Assembly (NCBI GenBank): GCA_963719285.1 | Contig: CAVRBO010000001.1 | Location: 1,116,001 to 1,180,000 of the forward strand | DNA: 64,000 nucleotides | Direction: 5' to 3' | From: C-114 sp963719285 | Lineage (GTDB): Bacteria; Chloroflexota; Limnocylindria; Limnocylindrales; CSP1-4 | Shown: positions 16,677 to 24,936 of the stretch, piece by piece | Layout: each line of letters begins with the position of its first letter | Numbering within the stretch: position 1 is the stretch's first letter | Position numbers and translations under genes: made by a program | Notes under the pieces: generated by a model | Seen by the model: the letters and a program-made list of their open reading frames with translations, nothing else | Told to the model about the DNA's origin: nothing | The model's database searches: none

Positions 16677-17573
16677 ATGACCGTCCCAGCCGGCCCGACC
16701 CTCCGCGAGGCGCGGCGCCGCCTCGCGCTGGACATGCTCGGCATCATCGTGTCCGCCTCGGCCTTCGGGTTCGTGTTCGGCCTGAGCGCCGCCCAGCACG
16801 GCCACTACTCGCTCCTCGAGGCGATCGCGATGAGCACGATCGTGTTCGCGGGCGCCGCCCAGTTCGCCGGGATCAGCCTCGTGGCCGCGGGTACGCCATG
16901 GCCGGCCATCGTGCTCCTGACGGGCCTCCTCAACGTCCGCCACCTGCTCTACTCGGCCGCGCTCGCGCCGTGGTTCGTGAAGGTGCCCCGAGCCGAGAAG
17001 GTGGTGGCCGCCCATGTCCTCACCGACGAGGCGTTCGCGCTCTCACTCGCCCACTTCCGGCGGCTCGGGCGGATCGACCTGGGCGGGTACTGGATGGCCG
17101 CGATCATCTCGACGTTCATCCCGTGGAACCTCGCGACGATCGCCGGGTTCCTCGGCGGGCAGCTCATCGAGTCCCCGGAGAGGTACGGGATCGACGTCGT
17201 CTTCCCGGCGGCGATGGCCGGCCTCGCCGTGGGGTTGGTGACGGGACGACGCGAGATCGTGGCGGTCGCGGCCGGCGTCGGGATCAGCCTCCTCGTCGCA
17301 CTCGCCTGGGACCCGCGGATCGCCGTCGTCGCGGGTGGGCTGCTGGGGCCGGTGGCCGGCCTGGCGCTGCCGGGTCGCGCCCGTAGCGCGGACGATGCCC
17401 ACCTGATCCCCGCCAACCCGGTTCCGCTCGGGGAGGGCACCGAACTCGCCGAGGTCACCGAGGAGGAGCTGGCCGGCGGCCCCACGCCGGAGCGCGTGCT
17501 CATCCCACCGCCCGTGCCGTTCGGCGAGCTTCCGGACGTGGCGGACCAGTCGCCACAAGACGGATCACCATGA
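16677..17573 (+). CDS. azlC: branched-chain amino acid exporter, large subunit (AzlC)
   Basis: AzlC with AzlD forms an inner-membrane exporter of leucine, isoleucine, valine or related compounds. The 298-residue protein has the family's GIIVSASAFGFVFGLSAAQ, STIVFAGAAQFAGISL and GLLNVRHLLYSAALAPWF, and then HVLTDEAFALSLAHFRR, in normal order. A hydrophilic C-terminal tail of about 50 residues rich in Glu and Pro is longer than usual. The ATG at 16677 has a weak ribosome site. It overlaps azlD by ATGA, so the two are translationally coupled. Confidence 0.9.
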   Translation: MTVPAGPTLREARRRLALDMLGIIVSASAFGFVFGLSAAQHGHYSLLEAIAMSTIVFAGAAQFAGISLVAAGTPWPAIVLLTGLLNVRHLLYSAALAPWFVKVPRAEKVVAAHVLTDEAFALSLAHFRRLGRIDLGGYWMAAIISTFIPWNLATIAGFLGGQLIESPERYGIDVVFPAAMAGLAVGLVTGRREIVAVAAGVGISLLVALAWDPRIAVVAGGLLGPVAGLALPGRARSADDAHLIPANPVPLGEGTELAEVTEEELAGGPTPERVLIPPPVPFGELPDVADQSPQDGSP

Positions 17574-17902
17574 GCGTCGAGCTCGTCGGCCTTGCCCTGC
17601 TGATGGGCGCCGTGACCTATCCGGCCAGGGCGCTACCGCTCCTGGTCCCGGGCATCGAGCGCCTGCCGCCGATCGCTCTCGCGTACCTCCGCCTCGTGGG
17701 TCCGGCGGTGCTCGGCGCCCTGGCTGCCGTGAATACCGCGATCGTCGTGGACGCGGCCGGCCGGGGCCAGGTCCATGTCGGGGTCGAGTGGCTCTCGGTC
17801 GCGCTCTGCGTCGGGCTCGTGGCGTGGCGCAAGAACCTGTTCCTCGGACTGATCGCCGCCGTGCTCCTGGCGGCCGTGGTCCGCGCGCTCAGCCTGGGCT
17901 GA
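17570..17902 (+). CDS. azlD: branched-chain amino acid exporter, small subunit (AzlD)
   Basis: A 110-residue protein with four hydrophobic segments, beginning MSVELVGLALLMGAVTYPAR with the family's TYxxR pattern, then LPPIALAYLRLVGPAVLGAL and a Trp/Lys-bearing loop LVAWRKNLFLGL. Together with AzlC it makes the two-part exporter. Its ATG overlaps the azlC stop. It is convergent with the ridA gene, whose end lies 24 nt downstream. Confidence 0.88.
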   Translation: MSVELVGLALLMGAVTYPARALPLLVPGIERLPPIALAYLRLVGPAVLGALAAVNTAIVVDAAGRGQVHVGVEWLSVALCVGLVAWRKNLFLGLIAAVLLAAVVRALSLG

Positions 17903-17926
17903 AGTCGCGGGCACCGCGCGCACGGA

Positions 17927-18313
17927 TCAGCTGCGCCGCGCGTCCACCTCGATCTCGACCAGGAGCGTCGGGTCGATCAGGGCACCCACCTGGACGATCG
18001 TGGCGGCCGGCCGGATCTCCCCGAAGAGCTCCCCGTGGACGGCGAGGACGGTCGAGGAGGTCGTCATGTCCGTGACGAAGAGGCGGGTCCGGACCACGTC
18101 CGCGGGCACGAACCCGGCCGCTGCGAGCGCGTCGGCGATGATCGAGAACGCCGCCCGCGCCTGCGCGCCGGCGTCGCCCGGGTGCATCGACCGACCGTCT
18201 GGTCCCGCGTCGGTCGTTCCCGCCACCCAGCACGAATCGCCGACCGTGACCGCACGGCTGTAGCCGTTCGGGCCCTCGTACGGCCCGCCGGACGCGATCA
18301 GCCGGCGCGCCAT
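17927..18313 (-). CDS. RidA family protein (enamine/imine deaminase type)
   Basis: RidA proteins hydrolyse reactive enamine/imine intermediates released by PLP enzymes, producing keto acids and ammonia. The 128-residue protein fits the YjgF/YER057c/UK114 fold: NGYSRAVTVGDSCWVAGTTD at the start, DVVRTRLFVTDM carrying the conserved Arg, and a C-terminal LIDPTLLVEIEVDA. The ATG lies inside the end of the upstream M20 peptidase gene (16-nt overlap), so both are made from one message. The pairing suggests the peptidase product is handled by chemistry that generates enamines, but this is inference. Confidence 0.85.
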   Translation of the reverse strand: MARRLIASGGPYEGPNGYSRAVTVGDSCWVAGTTDAGPDGRSMHPGDAGAQARAAFSIIADALAAAGFVPADVVRTRLFVTDMTTSSTVLAVHGELFGEIRPAATIVQVGALIDPTLLVEIEVDARRS

Positions 18314-19536
18314 GTGGCCACGACCGGGTCGCGGGCGACCGCGAGCAGGAGTCCCGCCGCGAGGGTCGTCCGCGGCACGACCGACGCCACCTCGAGGTAC
18401 TCACCGGGCGCATGGTCGCCGCCGCCGATCGGCCCGAGACCGTCCAGGCTCGGCACGCCCATGCCCGACGTGGTGTTCGCATCCGACGCACCGCCCGTGG
18501 CCGCGTCCGCCAACCCGAACCCGAGCCGGGCGGCGAGCGCGACCGCTGTCTCGACGAGCCTGCCCGACCGTTCGAGCTTCTCCATCGGCCGCCAGGACGC
18601 CATCGTCTCCATGTCCATCGTCACGTCCGGGACGGCCGGGGCCGCGATCAGTCCGTGGACCGCCGCCACGGCCGCGTCGAGATCCTCGCCCCGGATCGCC
18701 CGCAGGTCGACCTCGAGGCGGGCCTCCTCGGCGACGACGTTGGGCCTGGTGCCGGCGTGGATGACCCCGACATTGCAGGTGACGCCAGGCCACCGACCGG
18801 TCAGCGCGTGGAGCCTGGGGATGAGGTCCGCGGCGGCCAGGATCGCGCTGCGGCCCTTCTCGGGCTCGACACCCGCGTGCGCCGCCCGGCCGTGGATGAC
18901 GATCCGGGCGTCCACGATGCCCTTGCGCGAGCTGACGATGTCGCCGTTGGCGCGGGCGCACTCGAACACGAACGCCGCATCCGCCCCGGCGGCGAGCTCG
19001 CGGATGACCGGGGTCGAGGTCGGCGAGCCGATCTCCTCGTCGGGATTGGCCACGAACCAGAGGCGCTCGAACGGCAGCTCCCCGGCGCTGGCGGTCAGGG
19101 CCCGGAGCGCGTACAACCCGGTGAGCAGGCCGCCCTTCATATCCGTGACGCCCGGGCCGGTGGCCACCCCGTCGGCGATCCGGAAGGGGCGCGCTGCCGC
19201 GGTCCCTGGATCGAAGACGGTGTCCATGTGCCCGATGATCAGGACGCGCCGGCCGCCCGGAGGTCCCCGGAACTCGCCGACGATCGTGTCGCCGAGCGTC
19301 TCGTGCGGGTGGCTCGTGACCGACGCCCCGAGGCGCTCCAGGAAGCCGGCCACCCAGCGGCCGACTTCGTCCACGCCCGCCTTCGTGTAGCTCCCGCAGT
19401 CGATGTTGACGAGCGTCTCGAGGTCGGCCAGGAAGGCCGGCAGGTCGGCCGCGACCAGGCCCTCGATCGCCGTCAGCTCGTCCGGTCGGACGGTCTCCCC
19501 GGCCTGCGTCGTTGTCGCCGTTCGATGCTCTGCCAC
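18298..19536 (-). CDS. M20 family metallopeptidase (carboxypeptidase G2-like)
   Basis: M20 peptidases use two zinc ions to remove C-terminal or N-acyl amino acids. The 412-residue protein has the expected ligands: VLIIGHMDTVFD (His, Asp), GVATGPGVTDMKGGL (bridging Asp), FVANPDEEIGSPTS (catalytic Glu and metal Glu), and GPIGGGDHAPGEYL (C-terminal His). The lid domain has GRAAHAGVEPEKGRSAI, as in carboxypeptidase G2, which releases glutamate from acyl or folyl substrates. The GTG at 19536 has TAGACT 6 nt upstream and no Shine-Dalgarno sequence. It shares a 45-nt promoter region with the divergent CphA paralogue, which hints that both act on one pathway. Confidence 0.9.
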   Translation of the reverse strand: MAEHRTATTTQAGETVRPDELTAIEGLVAADLPAFLADLETLVNIDCGSYTKAGVDEVGRWVAGFLERLGASVTSHPHETLGDTIVGEFRGPPGGRRVLIIGHMDTVFDPGTAAARPFRIADGVATGPGVTDMKGGLLTGLYALRALTASAGELPFERLWFVANPDEEIGSPTSTPVIRELAAGADAAFVFECARANGDIVSSRKGIVDARIVIHGRAAHAGVEPEKGRSAILAAADLIPRLHALTGRWPGVTCNVGVIHAGTRPNVVAEEARLEVDLRAIRGEDLDAAVAAVHGLIAAPAVPDVTMDMETMASWRPMEKLERSGRLVETAVALAARLGFGLADAATGGASDANTTSGMGVPSLDGLGPIGGGDHAPGEYLEVASVVPRTTLAAGLLLAVARDPVVATWRAG

Positions 19537-19542
19537 GGAGGC

Positions 19543-19548
19543 AGTCTA
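19543..19548 (-). promoter_or_regulatory. -10 element of the M20 peptidase gene
   Basis: TAGACT on the minus strand, 6 nt before the GTG at 19536; leaderless arrangement. Confidence 0.5.
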
Positions 19549-19566
19549 TCGGCCCCGCCGCCGCGC

Positions 19567-19572
19567 TATCCT
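19567..19572 (+). promoter_or_regulatory. -10 element of the CphA paralogue
   Basis: TATCCT, 9 nt before the GTG at 19582. It is back-to-back with the M20 peptidase -10; the two elements are 18 nt apart. Confidence 0.5.
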
Positions 19573-19581
19573 GCCCGGACC

Positions 19582-21354
19582 GTGCGACTCATCGAGATCC
19601 GCCCACTCGAGGGACCGAACGTCTACCGGCTCAGCCCGGTCGTCAAGGTCGAGGTGGCCGTCGGACGCCGGCGGACCTGGTACGGCCAGCGCGATCCGGC
19701 CCGTCATGCGCGCGTCCGGCTCGGCGCGGCGGTCCCGGCGGCGGACTGGCCGGACGGTGTCGCCGCGATCGCCGCGTGGGTGAGGCGCCTTCGAGCCGAT
19801 CACGCCGACGGGACGGCGGGCCTGGCGGTCCATCGCACGTCGGAGCCCGGCCACTGGATCGTCACCTGGCCGATGGTCGCGGTGGAACGTGGCCGGGCCA
19901 TCGCCGAGGCGGCCTTCGCCCTGGCCGAGCGGGAGGTGTCGCCGGCGCGCCGCGCGACGCTCACCGGGGCCCAGTCCCGGTTGCTCGTCCGGCACACGAG
20001 CGCGATCGAGACCGCCTCGCTCGCTCCGCCCACCTGGATCCGCGACGCCGACCGCCGCGTGCCCATCGTGAGCATCAGCGGGACGAACGGGAAGAGCACG
20101 GTCACCCGGCTCATCACCCACATCCTGGTCCTCGCCGGACGCCACGTCGGGACGACGACGTCGGACGGGATCCTCGTGGACGAGCGGATGGTCGAGGCGG
20201 GTGACTGGACGGGGCCAGGTGGCGCGGCACGGATCCTCGAACGTCACGACGTGGACATCGCGATCCTCGAGACCGCCAGGGGCGGGATCATGCTCCGCGG
20301 CATCGGCTACGAGTCGAACGACGCGAGCGTGCTCACGAACGTCTCGTCGGATCACCTCGACCTGCAGGGGATCCACACGCTGCCCGAGCTGGCCGAGGTG
20401 AAGGCGACGATCGCCCGGATGACCCGGCGCGAGGGCTGGGCGATCCTCAATGGCGATGACCCGTACGTCGTGGCCGCTGGCCGGGGCATCCGCGCGAAGG
20501 TGGCGTACTTCTCGCTGGACGAGGATCGTTCGGCCGCGGTCCGACGCCACCGCGCCCGCGGCGGCCGGGCGTACCTGCTCCGGCGCGGCGCCCTGGTCGA
20601 GGCAGACGGGACCGACGGGTCGATACGCGAGCTCGCCCGCGTGCGCGACATCCCGATCACCATCGGCGGCCTGGCCAGGCACAACATCGCGAACGCGCTG
20701 GCGGCCGCCGGAGCGGCTCGCGCGCTGGGTGCGACGATCGAGCAGGTCGGCCACGGCCTCCTGGACTTCCGGCCATCGGTCGACCGGTCGCCCGGGCGGC
20801 TCAACATCTTCCGGCTGGGGGCCCGCCTGGTCATCGTCGACTTCGCCCACAACGAGGCCGGGATCGCCGCACTCCTCGATGTCGCCGAGGGGATCGCCGG
20901 TGGGGCGGCGGGGCGGGCCGCACCGATCACCGCGATCATCGGCACGGCCGGCGACCGGCCCGACGACACCCTCCGCGGCATCGGCCGGATCGCCGCGCAG
21001 CGGGCCCAGCGGGTCGCCGTGAAGGAGACCACCAAGTACCTGCGCGGGCGGACACGCGAATCGGTCATCGGCGAGCTGCTCGCGGGCGCGAAGGCGGGCG
21101 GCGTGGCGGCGACCGATGTCCCGATCTACCCATCCGAGACCGAGGCGTTGCGGGCCGAGCTCAACGGGGCGGGCGGTACGGTGTCGGCCGGCTCTGGGGC
21201 CCGGCCGGACGCGCCCCGGGTCCTCGTGCTCATGTGTCAGGAGGACCGCGATGGGGTCTTCCGCCTGCTCCATGAGCTGGGCGCACGACCAGTCGACGTG
21301 GCCTCGGAGCTCACCGCCCTCGTCCCGCGGCTCCAGGAGCGCAACACCGACTGA
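19582..21354 (+). CDS. Mur-ligase-type CphA paralogue lacking the ATP-grasp domain
   Basis: The 590-residue protein starts VRLIEIRPLEGPNVYRLSPV, resembling the CphA N-terminal opening (IxExRxLxGPNYW). It goes directly, near residue 163, into a Mur ligase module: VSISGTNGKSTVTRLITHIL (P-loop 167-173), DVDIAILETARGGIM, LTNVSSDHLDLQGI, AILNGDDPYVVAAG and VDFAHNEAGI. The same stretches align closely with the C-terminal module of cphA in this window. The ATP-grasp domain (about 260 residues in that protein) is missing. It could add one amino acid to a peptide made elsewhere or be a partner subunit. The GTG is set by the TATCCT 9 nt upstream. It converges on cphA across the repeat island. Confidence 0.8.
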   Translation: MRLIEIRPLEGPNVYRLSPVVKVEVAVGRRRTWYGQRDPARHARVRLGAAVPAADWPDGVAAIAAWVRRLRADHADGTAGLAVHRTSEPGHWIVTWPMVAVERGRAIAEAAFALAEREVSPARRATLTGAQSRLLVRHTSAIETASLAPPTWIRDADRRVPIVSISGTNGKSTVTRLITHILVLAGRHVGTTTSDGILVDERMVEAGDWTGPGGAARILERHDVDIAILETARGGIMLRGIGYESNDASVLTNVSSDHLDLQGIHTLPELAEVKATIARMTRREGWAILNGDDPYVVAAGRGIRAKVAYFSLDEDRSAAVRRHRARGGRAYLLRRGALVEADGTDGSIRELARVRDIPITIGGLARHNIANALAAAGAARALGATIEQVGHGLLDFRPSVDRSPGRLNIFRLGARLVIVDFAHNEAGIAALLDVAEGIAGGAAGRAAPITAIIGTAGDRPDDTLRGIGRIAAQRAQRVAVKETTKYLRGRTRESVIGELLAGAKAGGVAATDVPIYPSETEALRAELNGAGGTVSAGSGARPDAPRVLVLMCQEDRDGVFRLLHELGARPVDVASELTALVPRLQERNTD

Positions 21355-21372
21355 GGCTCGACGGCCGGGGCC

Positions 21373-21666
21373 GGCGACGGACGGCGGCAAACGGCCAGAT
21401 GCAAACCACCCGACCATGGGGCAGGCTCCGGGGCACGTCCGAGGCCGCCGGCGGGACGTGGGACGTGGGACGTCGGCGACGGACGGCGGCAAACGGCCAG
21501 ATGCAAACCACCCGACCATGGGGCAGGCTCCGGGGCACGCCCGAAGCCGCGGCGGGACGTGGGACGTGGGACGTCGGCGACGGACGGCGGCAAGACGGCC
21601 AGATGCAAACCACCCGACCATGGGGCAGGCTCCGGGGCACGCCCGAAGCCGCGGCGGGACGTGGGA
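21373..21666. repeat. tandem repeat, 2.9 copies of a 101-102-bp unit
   Basis: Units begin at 21373, 21475 and 21576 with GGCGACGGACGGCGGCAA. Each carries GGCCAGATGCAAACCACC followed by CGACCATGGGGCAGGCTC and ends in stutters of GGGACGT. Copies are nearly identical, differing by a few bases and one-base indels, so the expansion is recent. The period is not a multiple of three and frames drift, so it is not a protein repeat. Confidence 0.9.
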
Positions 21667-21748
21667 TGACGCGTTTCGTGCTCAGAACGACGGAGCGGTC
21701 GCGACCTTGAGCCGGCCGTGGACCCGCTCGAAGCGGTCTCGAGATGCC

Positions 21749-21765
21749 GTGGTTTGAATCTGGCC
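21749..21765 (-). repeat. inverted fragment of the 101-bp unit
   Basis: GTGGTTTGAATCTGGCC matches, at 16 of 17 positions, the reverse complement of GGCCAGATGCAAACCAC found at 21393-21409 and in the other two units. In RNA it could pair with any of the three copies. Confidence 0.6.
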
Positions 21766-21851
21766 ATCTCCATGGCGTCAGACGCCGGATCGGACCGCCA
21801 GGTCCGTCTCTGGCCGAACGCGTGGCCGAACGTCCGAACGAACAGCGCGTA

Positions 21852-21970
21852 GTCGCCCCTGCCCGCCGGGAAGTCGCCCTGCCCGCCGGGAAGTCGCCCT
21901 GCCCGCCGGGAAGTCGCCCTGCCCGCCGAGGAGTCGCCCTGCCCGCCGAGAAGTCGCCCCCCGCCGAGAG
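21852..21970. repeat. 20-bp tandem repeat, about six copies
   Basis: The unit is GTCGCCCTGCCCGCCGGGAA. Copies start at 21852 (21 bp), 21873, 21893, 21913, 21933 and 21953 (degenerate). The last ones change GGGAA to GAGGA or GAGAA. The array ends 7 nt before the cphA stop codon on the other strand. Confidence 0.9.
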
Positions 21971-21977
21971 GCGGCCC

Positions 21978-24887
21978 CTACCCGTCCGGGGCTTCGAGCT
22001 CGCCCGGGTCGGCGAAGGCCGAGCCGCCGCGGGCCGCCGAGCCCGACGCGGCCATGGCCTCGCGGTAGACCGACACCGCGTCGTCAACGCACATGACGAC
22101 GAGATCGCCCGGCTTGGCCCGGGCGAGGCCGGCCCGCACGGCCGCCATCTCCTCGAGGATCGCCTCCGCGTGGCCCGTCCGCGCAGCGCCGCGTGACTTG
22201 GCCGCCTCGACTCCGGCCAGCACGTTGCCGGCCGATACACCGGCCTCCCGACCCCGCAGGTTCTTGTCCTCGCGGACGATGATCTCGTCGAACGCACTCG
22301 CCGCGATCGCGCCGTACATCTTCTGGTCGTCGTCGCGCCGGTCGCCGGGGATGCCGAGGACGCCGATGGCCCGGCCACGGCGCTCGCGCCGCTCGTCGGC
22401 CGGCGGCGCGACCTTCCGGCGGCCGCCCTTGCTCGCCTCCGCGGCGACGGAGTCGATCATCATCCGGTCGACGAAGTCGGTCAGTGCGCGCATCCCGTCC
22501 ACGTTGTGGCAGTAGTCGATGACGGCTCGCACGCCACCGCCCAGTTCGAGCAGGTTCAGCCGACCGGGCGCCTGGAAGAACGAGGTCGAGAACGTGCGCA
22601 ACCCCTGCCGGATGTCATGCAGGTGGGCGCCCGACGCCCACGCCGCGGCGGCCGCCGCCAGGGCGTTCGCCACGTTCATCCGTGCCCGCCCCCCGAACGT
22701 GGCCGGGATGAGGTGCGTGTACAGCACGGGCATCGTTCGCGATCCGAGCTTGAGCACGACGAGCTCGCCCTCGTCGGTCTCCTGGAGCACGAACGCCGCC
22801 CCGCCCCGACCGGTGTGGCCGTCGACCCGGTCGTACCCGTCGTCGCCCTTGGCCGTCGCCATGCTGAAATACACGACCCGGCCGGCGCAGTGGCGGCCCA
22901 TCCGGGCGACGTACGGGTCGTCCGCATTGAGGACCGCGCTCCCGGACCGCGGCACGGCCTCCACGACGACGCCCTTGACGTTGGCCAGCTGGCCGATCAA
23001 TTCGATCCCGCCCAGGCCCAGGTGGTCGCCGGTGACGTTCGTGACGACGGCCACGTCATTGCGGTCGTAGCCCAGGCCCTCGCGCAGGATCCCGCCCCGG
23101 GCGACCTCGAAGACCGCCGTGTCGACCGTCGGGTTCTGGAGGACCATCTGGGCCGACTTGGGCCCGCTCATGTCGCCCTTCTTGATCAGCCGTCCGTCGA
23201 TGACGATGCCGTCCGTCGAGGTCATCCCGACCCGCCGGCCCATGAGCTTCAGGATGTGGGCGATCATCCGGACCGTCGTCGTCTTGCCGTTCGTGCCGGT
23301 CACGGCCAGGATCGGGATGCGCGACGTCGTACCGGGCGGGAACAGGGAGTCCATCACCGGTCGGGCGACGTACTGCGGCTCGCCCTCGGTCGGGTGGGTG
23401 TGCATCCGGAAGCCGGGCGCGGCGTTCACCTCGACGATCGCGCCGCCGGTCTCGCGGACGGGCGTCTCGATGTCCGGGCAGATGAAGTCGATCCCGGCGA
23501 TATCCAGGCCCACGACGCGCGCCGCCGTCTCGGCGATCTCGACGTTGTCCGGATGCGCCTCGAGGGTCCGGTCGATCGACGTCCCACCGGTCGACATGTT
23601 GCCGGTCAGGGCGAGCTTCACCCGGACGCCGGCCTCCGGGACCGCGTCGAGCTCGAGGCCCTGAGCGTTGACGAGCGCCTCTGCGGCTTCGTTGAGCTGG
23701 ATCCGTGTCAGCACCTTCTCGTGGCCGATGCCCCGCCGGGGATCCGCGTTCGCGATGTCGACGAGCTCGCGGACGGTGTGCTCGCCGTCGCCGACCACGG
23801 ATGCCGGGACGCGCTCGGCGACCGCCGCCAGCCGGCCACCGATCACGAGCACCCGGTAGTCGTTGCCGTTGACGTAGGTCTCGACCACCACGTCGCCGGC
23901 GCGGCTCTCGCGCAGGGCGCCCGCGAAGGCCGTACGGACGTCCGCTTCCGAACGGAGATCGAGATGGACACCCCGCCCGTGGTTGCCATCCAGGGGCTTG
24001 ACCACGCACGGGAAGCCGAGCTTCTTCGCCGCGGCGACCGCCGCTTCCTCCGTATCGACCACGTCGGACCGCGGGACGGGCAGGCCCGCCGAGTCCAGCA
24101 GGCGGTTGGTGAGACTCTTGTCCGACGCGATATCGACCGCGATCCCCGAGGTCCGCGAGGTCATCGTCGCCCGGATCCGCTGCTGATGGACGCCCTGGCC
24201 GAGCTGGACGAGCGAATGGCGGTCGAGGCGGATGTACGGGATGTCCCGGCTCACTGCCTCGTCGATGAGGGCCTGGGTGGACGGGCCGAAGGCGCTCCGC
24301 TCGGCCAGTCGGATGAGCCGTTCGAGCTCGGCCAACAGGTCGAAGTCCGGCGAGCCGCCCGGGTCGACGAGGTGGTTGACCAGATCGACCGCGATCTTGC
24401 CGGCCTCGATGCCGACGCCCTCCTCGCGGTACTCGTAGATGACGTTGTACTGGCCCACCGGCCCGGCACCGCGCGTCTTGCCGTGGCGCACGTCGGTGCC
24501 GGCCAGGTTCTGGAGCTCCAGCGCGACATGCTCGGCGATGTGGCCGACCCATGTCCCGTCCTTGAGCCGAGTGATGAACCCGCCCCGGCGGCCGAGCGAA
24601 CAGGCGTGGTCCTCGAGGCTCGGCAGCAGTCCGACGAGCGCGTCCGTGAAGCCCGGCAGGAGGTTCGACGGGTACTGCTCGAGGACGCCCAGGTCGACGA
24701 GCATCCGGATCACCGGTTCGCGGGCCCAGTAGTTCGGGCCGCGCAGGACCCGCGACTCGACGATCCGGAGGGTCGCGGCCGGCCCGGCGGCGCCGGCCCC
24801 GTTGCCGGCGACCGCCGTGGCGGACGCGCCGCTCTTCCCCGGGCCGGGCTTCCGGCGCGAGCGGGCCGCGGGTTCGGTCGAAGCCAC
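21978..24887 (-). CDS. cphA: cyanophycin synthetase
   Basis: CphA polymerises aspartate and arginine into cyanophycin, a nitrogen and carbon store, using ATP. The 969-residue protein has three parts in normal order. A basic, Ala/Gly-rich lead of about 38 residues precedes RIVESRVLRGPNYW and the N-terminal domain. The ATP-grasp part spans about 235-495, with CVVKPLDGNHGRGV and EVNAAPGFRMHTHP. The Mur ligase part has VTGTNGKTTTVRMI (531-538 P-loop), FEVARGGILREGLGYDRND, VTNVTGDHLGLGGI and DYCHNVDGM. The GTG at 24887 has GGAGG 7 nt upstream. It lies 49 nt after the cphB stop, forming a cphB-cphA operon. Confidence 0.95.
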   Translation of the reverse strand: MASTEPAARSRRKPGPGKSGASATAVAGNGAGAAGPAATLRIVESRVLRGPNYWAREPVIRMLVDLGVLEQYPSNLLPGFTDALVGLLPSLEDHACSLGRRGGFITRLKDGTWVGHIAEHVALELQNLAGTDVRHGKTRGAGPVGQYNVIYEYREEGVGIEAGKIAVDLVNHLVDPGGSPDFDLLAELERLIRLAERSAFGPSTQALIDEAVSRDIPYIRLDRHSLVQLGQGVHQQRIRATMTSRTSGIAVDIASDKSLTNRLLDSAGLPVPRSDVVDTEEAAVAAAKKLGFPCVVKPLDGNHGRGVHLDLRSEADVRTAFAGALRESRAGDVVVETYVNGNDYRVLVIGGRLAAVAERVPASVVGDGEHTVRELVDIANADPRRGIGHEKVLTRIQLNEAAEALVNAQGLELDAVPEAGVRVKLALTGNMSTGGTSIDRTLEAHPDNVEIAETAARVVGLDIAGIDFICPDIETPVRETGGAIVEVNAAPGFRMHTHPTEGEPQYVARPVMDSLFPPGTTSRIPILAVTGTNGKTTTVRMIAHILKLMGRRVGMTSTDGIVIDGRLIKKGDMSGPKSAQMVLQNPTVDTAVFEVARGGILREGLGYDRNDVAVVTNVTGDHLGLGGIELIGQLANVKGVVVEAVPRSGSAVLNADDPYVARMGRHCAGRVVYFSMATAKGDDGYDRVDGHTGRGGAAFVLQETDEGELVVLKLGSRTMPVLYTHLIPATFGGRARMNVANALAAAAAAWASGAHLHDIRQGLRTFSTSFFQAPGRLNLLELGGGVRAVIDYCHNVDGMRALTDFVDRMMIDSVAAEASKGGRRKVAPPADERRERRGRAIGVLGIPGDRRDDDQKMYGAIAASAFDEIIVREDKNLRGREAGVSAGNVLAGVEAAKSRGAARTGHAEAILEEMAAVRAGLARAKPGDLVVMCVDDAVSVYREAMAASGSAARGGSAFADPGELEAPDG

Positions 24888-24936
24888 GATCGATCCTCCA
24901 TGGCGGTCCGGTCATCGCCGGAGCGCCGGTCCATTC

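Larger units (their letters stand above)
21355..21977. other. non-coding repeat island between convergent ligase genes
   Basis: No credible gene. It contains three 101-102-bp tandem units, an inverted 17-bp fragment of that unit, and six 20-bp tandem units next to the cphA stop (each listed separately). Confidence 0.75.

Noticed and set aside
18412..19581. Long plus-strand reading frame upstream of the CphA paralogue (up to 980 codons in total)
   Set aside because: Its first 390 codons lie antisense to the well-supported M20 peptidase and ridA genes and have the Arg/Ala/Pro-rich composition of a GC shadow frame.
21741..21770. tRNA-like 3' end (GGTTTGAATC followed by CCATCTCCA)
   Set aside because: The T-stem does not pair, no D or anticodon arm is found upstream, and the segment is explained as an inverted fragment of the 101-bp repeat.
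21355..21977. Repeat island as an insertion sequence or attachment site
   Set aside because: No transposase, terminal inverted repeats, target duplication or tRNA target is seen.
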